Of a stretch of DNA of 7,627 bases, positions 1-5,968 are shown piece by piece. Position numbers and translations under genes: made by a program. Source of the DNA: Paracoccaceae bacterium. Lineage in GTDB: Bacteria > Pseudomonadota > Alphaproteobacteria > Rhodobacterales > Rhodobacteraceae. Location of the stretch: the NCBI GenBank assembly GCA_007129775.1, contig SKUV01000206.1:1-7627 (forward strand), written 5' to 3'. Position 1 is the stretch's first letter. The number at the start of each line of letters is the position of its first letter. The notes under the pieces were generated by a model, which ran no database searches, was not told the origin of the DNA, and was given only the letters and a program-made list of their open reading frames with translations.

Positions 1-422
1 ATTTCGCCGCCGTGGTCGATCTGATCCGCGAGCGCCGCGACGTGACGCTCCTGATCGATGTGGAAACCCATCTGCGCCTCGCGCGCTACAGCCCCGGCCG
101 GATCGAGTTTCAGCCCGGCCCCGCCGCGCCCCCTGACCTCGCCCAGCGCCTTGGCCAGCGGCTGCAGGGCTGGACCGGCCTGCGCTGGGCGGTCAGCGTC
201 GTGGATCGAGGCGGCGCGCCGACGATTGCCGAGGTCCGCGCCGCAGCCGAGGACAGCGCGCGCGCGCAGGCCCGAAAAAATCCGCTGGTGGCCGCGGTGA
301 TGGCGGCCTTCCCGGACGCCGCGATCACCGATATCCGCAACCTCGCCGCGCTGGAGGCAGAGGCCGCCGCCGAGGCACTGCCCGAGGTGGACGAGGAATG
401 GGACCCGTTCGAAGACAGTTGA
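1..422 (+). CDS. dnaX: DNA polymerase III gamma/tau subunit, C-terminal fragment
   Basis: This is the 3' end of a gene that begins before the window; 139 codons are visible in the frame starting at base 3. The protein is the clamp-loader ATPase subunit that organises the replicative polymerase. The visible part is the C-terminal tau region as found in alphaproteobacterial DnaX. It has a folded segment around F-A-A-V-V-D-L-I-R and L-I-D-V-E-T-H-L-R-L, a conserved N-P-L-V-A-A-V-M-A-A-F-P element, and an acidic tail ending W-D-P-F-E-D-S. The ATPase domain lies upstream and cannot be seen. Identity rests on resemblance to the alphaproteobacterial DnaX C-terminal domain and on its place directly before ybaB and recR, the order known in many bacteria. 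It ends in TGA 19 bp before ybaB, which suggests cotranscription. It could only be something else if the unseen N-terminus belonged to another family. Confidence 0.88.
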   Translation, partial: FAAVVDLIRERRDVTLLIDVETHLRLARYSPGRIEFQPGPAAPPDLAQRLGQRLQGWTGLRWAVSVVDRGGAPTIAEVRAAAEDSARAQARKNPLVAAVMAAFPDAAITDIRNLAALEAEAAAEALPEVDEEWDPFEDS

Positions 423-441
423 ACAAGGAAAGGAAAAGCAC

Positions 442-795
442 ATGCTGAAAGGATTGGGCGGCCTCGGTGGCCTGGGCGACATGGGCAAGATGATGCAGGC
501 TGCGCAGGAGATGCAGCAGCGCATGATGCAGATGCAGGAAGACCTGAAATCCATCACCGTCACCGGCGAATCCGGGGCCGGGATGGTGAAGGCCACCGCC
601 ACCGCCAAGGGCGAGTTGACCGGGCTCGACATCGATCCGACGATCTTCAACGCCGACGACAAGGAAGTGGTGGAGGATCTGATCCTCGCCGCGATCAAGG
701 ATGCGCAGGCCCGCGCGACCGAGCGCAGTCAGGAAGAGATGCGCAAGATCACCGACGCCATGGGCCTGCCGGCTGACATGAAACTTCCGTTCTGA
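442..795 (+). CDS. ybaB: YbaB/EbfC family nucleoid-associated protein
   Basis: This small DNA-binding protein of 117 residues is close to the usual family length of about 105–115. Members form dimers shaped like tweezers and bind DNA around the nucleoid; the exact cellular role is still loosely defined, though linkage to recR suggests a link to repair. The sequence shows a glycine-rich start (G-L-G-G-L-G-G-L-G-D-M-G), a Met/Gln-rich helix at residues 17–35, a beta region with T-V-T-G-E-S-G-A-G-M-V-K at 39–50, G-L-D-I-D at 61–65, and a helical C-terminus ending G-L-P-A-D-M-K-L-P-F. The ATG at 442 is supported by a purine-rich AAGGA at 430–434, 7 nt upstream. It sits 19 bp after dnaX and 31 bp before recR, so the three genes probably form one transcript. 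Confidence 0.95.
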   Translation: MLKGLGGLGGLGDMGKMMQAAQEMQQRMMQMQEDLKSITVTGESGAGMVKATATAKGELTGLDIDPTIFNADDKEVVEDLILAAIKDAQARATERSQEEMRKITDAMGLPADMKLPF

Positions 796-826
796 GGGTC
801 GGCAGCAGCGGCAGAGGCCTGCGGCC

Positions 827-1426
827 ATGGCACGCAACCCTACCGGGATCGAGGCGCTGATCGAGATGATGGCGCGGCTGCCGGGGCTCGGCCCCCGGTC
901 GGCCCGCCGTGCCGTGCTGCATCTCGTGCGCAAGCGTGGCGCGATGATGCTTCCGCTGGCGCAGGCGATGGAGGATGTGGCGCGCAATGCCCGCGAATGC
1001 CTGCGCTGCGGCAATATCTCGGCCCATGACATCTGCCCGATCTGCACCGATCCGGCCCGCGCGAGCGGTGAGATCTGCGTGGTGGAGGATGTGGCCGATC
1101 TCTGGGCGCTGGAGCGGGGCGGCGCCTATCGCGGCCGCTATCACGTTCTGGGCGGCACGCTGTCGGCGCTCGATGCGATCGGGCCGGAAGACCTGCGCAT
1201 CCCGCAACTGGTAAGCCGTCTGGCGGAGGGAGAGGTTCGCGAGGTGATCCTTGCGCTCAACGCCACCGTGGAGGGGCAGACCACGGCCCATTACATCGCC
1301 GAGGCGGTGCAGGACAGCGGCGCTCAGATCACCACGCTCGCGCGCGGGGTGCCCGTCGGGGGCGAGCTTGATTACCTCGACGACGGCACGATCATGGCCG
1401 CGCTGCGGGCACGCAAGGCGTTCTGA
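827..1426 (+). CDS. recR: Recombination mediator protein RecR
   Basis: RecR works with RecO (and RecF) to load RecA onto SSB-coated single-stranded DNA in gap repair. The 199-residue product has normal family length. Visible in order are a helix-hairpin-helix element (L-P-G-L-G-P-R-S-A-R-R at 18–28), a four-cysteine zinc finger (C58, C61, C70, C73), a Toprim domain starting I-C-V-V-E-D-V at 83–89 and continuing through Y-H-V-L-G-G at 105–110, and the characteristic C-terminal stretch A-R-G-V-P-V-G-G-E-L-D-Y at 172–183. The start is fixed by AGAGG at 813–817, 9 nt before the ATG, and by the typical opening M-A-R-N-P. It lies 31 bp after ybaB, matching the conserved dnaX–ybaB–recR order. All key residues are present. 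Confidence 0.97.
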   Translation: MARNPTGIEALIEMMARLPGLGPRSARRAVLHLVRKRGAMMLPLAQAMEDVARNARECLRCGNISAHDICPICTDPARASGEICVVEDVADLWALERGGAYRGRYHVLGGTLSALDAIGPEDLRIPQLVSRLAEGEVREVILALNATVEGQTTAHYIAEAVQDSGAQITTLARGVPVGGELDYLDDGTIMAALRARKAF

Positions 1427-1450
1427 GCGGGGCGGCCCGTCCTGGCTAGT

Positions 1451-1501
1451 GCCACGGTCTGACTGGCGCCACGGCCTGACTGGCGCCACGGCCTGACTGG
1501 C
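1451..1501 (+). repeat. Three tandem copies of a 17-bp unit between recR and radA
   Basis: Units lie at 1451–1467, 1468–1484 and 1485–1501. The consensus is GCCACGGCCTGACTGGC; the only mismatch is T for C at 1458. Each unit begins GCCA and ends TGGC, so each can fold on itself, and each junction forms the palindrome TGGCGCCA. TGGC also occurs just before the array (1443–1446) and GTGCC just after. Seventeen is not a multiple of three and the array lies between two well-defined genes, so it is probably non-coding. Function is unknown; replication slippage is the simplest origin. Confidence 0.9.
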
Positions 1502-1540
1502 GTGCCTTGCCGCCCGCGCGGCGAGCGGGCATGAAGGGGC

Positions 1541-2905
<1,365 letters not shown>

Positions 2906-2930
2906 GCGCCGCCGGTTGCAAGGGGCAGGC

Positions 2931-3494
2931 ATGGAAGGTTTCACGATCATTGATGCGGTGGTGGCCGTCATCATCATCATCTCGGCCATTCTTGCCTATT
3001 CGCGCGGATTGGTGCGCGAGGTGATGGCGATTCTCGGCTGGGTCGTCGCGGCGGTCGCGGCCTTCGTGTTTGCGCCGGCGGCCGAACCGCTGATGCGCGA
3101 GATACCTTATCTGGGCAGCTTTCTGGCCGACAGTTGCGAGTTGAGCATCATCGCCTCATTCGCCACGGTCTTTGCGCTGGCGCTGGTGGTTGCGGCACTG
3201 TTCACGCCGATGTTTTCGTCGCTGATCCGCAACTCCGCGCTGGGGGGGATCGATCAGGGGCTGGGGTTCCTGTTCGGGGTGCTGCGTGGGGCGCTGCTGG
3301 TGGCGATCGCCTTCATCGTCTACGATCGCGCGGTGGCCGAGGCTGCGGTGCCCATGGTGGATGACAGCCGCTCGGCGGCGATCTTCGCGCAGGCGGTGGC
3401 GTCGCTGGAGGCGGCGATCCCCGAGGATGCCCCGGGCTGGATCGTGCAGCGTTACGAGGCGCTGGTGGGTCATTGCGCGCCGGTGGCCGACTGA
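2931..3494 (+). CDS. cvpA: CvpA family membrane protein
   Basis: This is an inner-membrane protein of 187 residues from the family first named for colicin V production in E. coli, where cvpA also lies directly before purF. Its molecular role is not firmly known. Four hydrophobic segments are visible at roughly residues 5–23, 31–50, 71–92 and 111–131, followed by a soluble tail. Family features are the D8 near the start, Y-S-R-G-L-V-R-E at 23–30, and the G-x-x-x-G-V-L-R-G-A-L-L pattern at 112–123 (seen as G-F-L-F-G-V-L-R-G-A-L-L). The ATG at 2931 is chosen over in-frame positions upstream because it has AAGGGG at 2920–2925 with 5-nt spacing, sits after the radA stop, and places the first membrane helix at the N-terminus. 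radA–cvpA–purF probably share transcription at least in part. Confidence 0.92.
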   Translation: MEGFTIIDAVVAVIIIISAILAYSRGLVREVMAILGWVVAAVAAFVFAPAAEPLMREIPYLGSFLADSCELSIIASFATVFALALVVAALFTPMFSSLIRNSALGGIDQGLGFLFGVLRGALLVAIAFIVYDRAVAEAAVPMVDDSRSAAIFAQAVASLEAAIPEDAPGWIVQRYEALVGHCAPVAD

Positions 3495-3544
3495 TCGGCG
3501 CGCGCGCGCAATCTTGCCCGTGACTCCGCCATGACATTGCACTA

Positions 3545-3580
3545 GGTCTTCGGGGTATTGCCGCTGCCGAGGACACCCCG
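3545..3580 (+). promoter_or_regulatory. Possible hairpin covering the purF ribosome binding site
   Basis: GTCTTCGG at 3546–3553 can pair with CCGAGGAC at 3567–3574 (8 bp, one G·U pair). The right arm contains the purF Shine–Dalgarno GAGGA (3569–3573), 9 nt before the ATG at 3583. A second, overlapping pairing is possible between CGGGGT at 3551–3556 and ACCCCG at 3575–3580, which would leave GAGGA in a loop. The two share bases 3551–3553 and so cannot form together. Whether either forms in the cell or controls translation is inference; no known riboswitch was recognised. Confidence 0.35.
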
Positions 3581-3582
3581 CG

Positions 3583-5046
3583 ATGCGTGACCTTCCCCGC
3601 CATCCCTTCGACGACGACAAACTGAAGGAGGAATGTGGCGTGTTCGGCGTGACCGGCGTATCCGATGCCGCCAGCATCGTCGCGCTGGGGATGCACGCGC
3701 TGCAGCACCGCGGGCAGGAAGCCGGCGGCGTCATCACCCATCATCCGGCCTCGGGCTTTCATTCCACCCACCGCTTCGGCCTCGTGCGCGACAATTTCAC
3801 CGAAGCCAGCGTGATCGACGCGCTGCCCGGCCAGATCGGCATCGGCCATGTGCGCTATTCCACCTCCGGCTCCAAGGGCGCGACGGCGATCCGCGACGTG
3901 CAGCCGTTCTTCGGCGAATTCGCCATGGGCGGCTGTGCGCTGGCCCATAACGGCAATCTGACCAATGCCGACGCGCTGCGGCGCGAGTTGATCGAGCGCG
4001 GCTCGATCTTTCAGTCCTCGTCCGACAGCGAGTGCATCATCCATCTGATGGCCCGCTCGATCCAGCGCAACATCCCGGAGCGGATGAAGGACGCGTTGCG
4101 CCGGGTGGAAGGCGCGTTTTCCGTCGTTGCGATGACTCGCACCAAGCTGATCGGCGTGCGCGACGCGCTGGGGGTGCGGCCGCTGGTGATTGGCCGTCTG
4201 GGCGAGGGGTGGGTTCTGAGTTCCGAGACCTGCGCGCTCGACATCATCGGCGCGGACTTCCTGCGCGAGGTTGAGCCGGGCGAAATGGTGGTGATCAGCG
4301 ACGGCACTCTCGAAAGCTACCGCCCGTTCGAGCCGAAGCGCCCGCGGTTCTGCATCTTCGAACATGTCTATTTCTCGCGCCCCGATTCGATCCTCGGCGG
4401 CCGTTCGGTCTACGAGACGCGGCGCGCCATCGGCGTGGAACTGGCGCGCGAGGCGCCGGTGGAGGCCGATCTGGTCTGCCCGGTGCCCGACAGCGGCACG
4501 CCCGCGGCCATCGGTTTTTCGCAGGAATCCGGCATTCCCTATGCCATGGGGATCATCCGCAACCAGTATATGGGCCGCACCTTCATCGAGCCGAGCGAGC
4601 AGATCCGCAATATGGGCGTTCGGCTCAAGCTCAACGTCAACCGCGCGCTGATCCGGGGCAAGCGGGTGGTGCTGGTCGATGACAGCGTGGTGCGCGGCAC
4701 CACCAGCCAGAAAATCCGCGAAATGATCCTCGATGCCGGCGCGGCGGAGGTGCATTTCCGCATCGCCAGCCCGCCGACCATGTGGCCCTGCTTCTATGGC
4801 GTCGACACGCCCGAGCGCGAGAAACTTCTGGCCGCCCGGATGAGCGAGGAAGAGATGCGCGACCACCTCAAGGTGACAAGCCTGCGCTTCATCTCGCTCG
4901 ACGGGCTCTATCGCGCGGTGGGCGAGACCCGCGGACGCAACAACGCGGCCCCGCAATACTGCGATGCCTGCTTTTCCGGCGATTACCCGGTGCGGCCTTC
5001 CGACATGGTGGAAACTGGCCGCATCCGCCTGAAGGAGCCGGCCTGA
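3583..5046 (+). CDS. purF: Amidophosphoribosyltransferase (glutamine PRPP amidotransferase)
   Basis: PurF makes 5-phosphoribosylamine from PRPP and glutamine, the first committed step of purine synthesis in the cytoplasm. The product has 487 residues. The glutaminase half shows C18, expected to become the N-terminal nucleophile after removal of a 17-residue propeptide, with Q-H-R-G-Q-E-A-G-G at 41–49, H-V-R-Y-S-T at 89–94, A-H-N-G-N-L at 121–126 and S-D-S-E at 147–150. The transferase half has the PRPP-binding loop V-V-L-V-D-D-S-V-V-R-G-T-T at 362–374. C257, C403, C460 and C463 fit the four [4Fe-4S] ligands of the Bacillus-type enzyme. The start has GAGGA 9 nt upstream and an N-terminus typical of alphaproteobacterial PurF. 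It follows cvpA by 88 bp, and pcs starts 5 bp after its stop. Confidence 0.97.
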   Translation: MRDLPRHPFDDDKLKEECGVFGVTGVSDAASIVALGMHALQHRGQEAGGVITHHPASGFHSTHRFGLVRDNFTEASVIDALPGQIGIGHVRYSTSGSKGATAIRDVQPFFGEFAMGGCALAHNGNLTNADALRRELIERGSIFQSSSDSECIIHLMARSIQRNIPERMKDALRRVEGAFSVVAMTRTKLIGVRDALGVRPLVIGRLGEGWVLSSETCALDIIGADFLREVEPGEMVVISDGTLESYRPFEPKRPRFCIFEHVYFSRPDSILGGRSVYETRRAIGVELAREAPVEADLVCPVPDSGTPAAIGFSQESGIPYAMGIIRNQYMGRTFIEPSEQIRNMGVRLKLNVNRALIRGKRVVLVDDSVVRGTTSQKIREMILDAGAAEVHFRIASPPTMWPCFYGVDTPEREKLLAARMSEEEMRDHLKVTSLRFISLDGLYRAVGETRGRNNAAPQYCDACFSGDYPVRPSDMVETGRIRLKEPA

Positions 5047-5051
5047 GCGTC

Positions 5052-5747
5052 ATGCCGCCCCGCCTGACCGCGCTGGCCGTCCATGCCCTTACGGCCACGG
5101 GCGCGGCGCTGGCCTTGCTGGCGCTGCTGGCCGCCGCCAGGGACGACTTCGGTGCAATGTTTCTGTGGCTCCTGCTGGCGCTTGCCGTCGATGGCATCGA
5201 CGGCCCGCTGGCGCGGCGCGCCCATGTCCAGACCCATGCGCCCGATGTGGACGGCGTGCTGCTGGACCTGATCGTGGATTATCTGACCTATGTCTTCATC
5301 CCGGTTTTCGCGCTGGTGGCGGCGGGGTATCTTTCGGGTTGGCCGGGGCTGGCGATGGCGCTCTGGGTGGCGTTCGCCAGCGCGCTTTATTTCGCGCGCG
5401 CGGGGATGAAGACGGCCGATGGCTCCTTTTCCGGCTTTCCGGGCTGCTGGAACATGGTGGCGCTGGGCGCCTTCGTGCTGACGCCCTCCGGTGGCGTGGT
5501 CCTGATGGCGCTGGGGCTTTTGTCGGTCGCGATGTTCCTGCCGGTGAAATTCGTGCATCCGGTGCGCACCGCGCGCTGGCGGGGGCTTACACTGCCGGCG
5601 GCGCTGGTCTGGGCGGGCCTCGGCCTCTGGGCGGCGCTGGCGGGGCTGGCGTTGCCGGGCTGGGCGGCGCTGGTCTTTGCGGTGGCGAGCCTCTGGCTGC
5701 TTCTGGCGGGGATGGCGCAGCAGGTCATCCCGCCGCGGCGGGCATGA
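5052..5747 (+). CDS. pcs: Phosphatidylcholine synthase (CDP-diacylglycerol–choline O-phosphatidyltransferase)
   Basis: Pcs joins choline to CDP-diacylglycerol in the inner membrane, giving phosphatidylcholine and CMP. The 231-residue product belongs to the CDP-alcohol phosphatidyltransferase family. Its active-site motif is D50-G-x2-A-R-x12-G68-x3-D72-x3-D76. The 12-residue spacing, rather than the usual 8, is the mark known for bacterial Pcs. Other Pcs-like segments are V-H-A-L-T-A-T-G at 10–17, V-D-Y-L-T-Y-V at 75–81, F-S-G-F-P-G-C-W-N-M-V at 126–136 and F-L-P-V-K-F-V-H-P-V-R at 162–172. Several membrane helices are evident, about eight expected. The N-terminus is some 15 residues shorter than I recall for the rhizobial enzyme. 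The ATG is 5 bp after purF, with AAGGAG at 5032–5037 (14-nt spacing, rather long), so translational coupling to purF is likely. Confidence 0.92.
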   Translation: MPPRLTALAVHALTATGAALALLALLAAARDDFGAMFLWLLLALAVDGIDGPLARRAHVQTHAPDVDGVLLDLIVDYLTYVFIPVFALVAAGYLSGWPGLAMALWVAFASALYFARAGMKTADGSFSGFPGCWNMVALGAFVLTPSGGVVLMALGLLSVAMFLPVKFVHPVRTARWRGLTLPAALVWAGLGLWAALAGLALPGWAALVFAVASLWLLLAGMAQQVIPPRRA

Positions 5748-5755
5748 AATTCACG

Positions 5756-5784
5756 CTTTTCTTTTCCGGCGCAGCCCGTATATT
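5756..5784 (+). promoter_or_regulatory. Candidate promoter for the leuL–leuA transcript
   Basis: GTATAT at 5778–5783 (or TATATT at 5779–5784) is a close match to a vegetative -10 box and fits the alphaproteobacterial form CTATAT at 5 of 6 positions. CTTTTC at 5756–5761, 16 bp upstream, matches the CTTGAC -35 form at only 4 of 6. The usual distance would place the transcription start at about 5790–5793, on or beside the ATG at 5792. This is one of the few AT-rich stretches in the window. The -10 is convincing; the -35 is weak. Confidence 0.55.
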
Positions 5785-5791
5785 CGCGCCC

Positions 5792-5884
5792 ATGTCACGG
5801 AGACCGGCCATATCGCCACCGTCCGCCTGCGCCCGCCGGGCCGCGGGCGCTTCCCGTGCTATCCTCCTCCTTACCCGCCTCTGA
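5792..5884 (+). CDS. leuL: Candidate leucine leader peptide for leuA attenuation
   Basis: This is a 30-residue ORF too short for ordinary gene calling. It ends I-L-L-L-T-R-L-stop, with codons ATC CTC CTC CTT ACC CGC CTC TGA. Four Leu residues thus fall in the last six codons, just upstream of leuA, as expected for a ribosome-mediated attenuator that senses charged tRNA-Leu. The Leu codons avoid CTG, the dominant Leu codon in the neighbouring genes. The ATG has no visible Shine–Dalgarno and sits about 8 nt after a good -10 box, so it may be translated from a leaderless message; the trpL leader of Sinorhizobium is a known precedent for this arrangement. An in-frame ATG at 5744, overlapping the pcs stop, could give a 46-residue version on read-through transcripts. 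The N-terminal part (Arg/Ala/Pro-rich) resembles nothing I recognise. The symbol leuL is given by role. Confidence 0.7.
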   Translation: MSRRPAISPPSACARRAAGASRAILLLTRL

Positions 5885-5928
5885 GCGTGCCTTCGGGCGC
5901 GACCGCTCAGAGGTGACCAGCGCCCGGA
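5829..5928 (+). promoter_or_regulatory. Candidate leucine attenuator with mutually exclusive hairpins
   Basis: Three stems can be drawn. Stem A pairs 5829–5836 with 5843–5850 (8 bp, GCGCCCGC/GCGGGCGC) inside the leader ORF. Stem B pairs 5878–5887 with 5904–5913 (10 bp perfect, CCTCTGAGCG/CGCTCAGAGG), its left arm spanning the last Leu codon and the leader stop. Stem C pairs 5892–5900 with 5920–5928 (9 bp, one G·U pair). Stem C uses the loop of B, so B and C exclude each other. By analogy with trp and leu attenuators, a ribosome stalled at the Leu codons would favour B, and one at the leader stop would block B and favour C. No U-run follows C, so how C would lower expression is not shown. A small C(UUCG)G hairpin at 5886–5901 overlaps both. 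Confidence 0.6.
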
Positions 5929-5968
5929 CCAACACCCCGAGGACCGGAGAAGAGAGAGAGCCATTCCG

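Noticed and set aside
275..281. A AAA AAT heptamer in the correct register for -1 frameshifting inside dnaX, a gene famous for frameshifting in E. coli
   Set aside because: It lies in the conserved last third of the tau C-terminal domain, far from where known dnaX frameshifts separate gamma from tau, and the shifted frame runs on to a stop at 446–448 with no sensible product. Chance A-run is the simpler reading.
1512..1530. GCCCGC/GCGGGC stem after recR as a possible terminator
   Set aside because: Only 6 bp and followed by ATGAAGGGGC, with no T-run; it is not convincing as an intrinsic terminator.
3513..3561. Possible purF promoter: CTTGCC at 3513–3518 or ATGACA at 3531–3536 as -35
   Set aside because: No acceptable -10 box lies at the right spacing from either (best TATTGC at 3556, 19 bp after ATGACA, matching only 3 of 6). 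Not strong enough to call.
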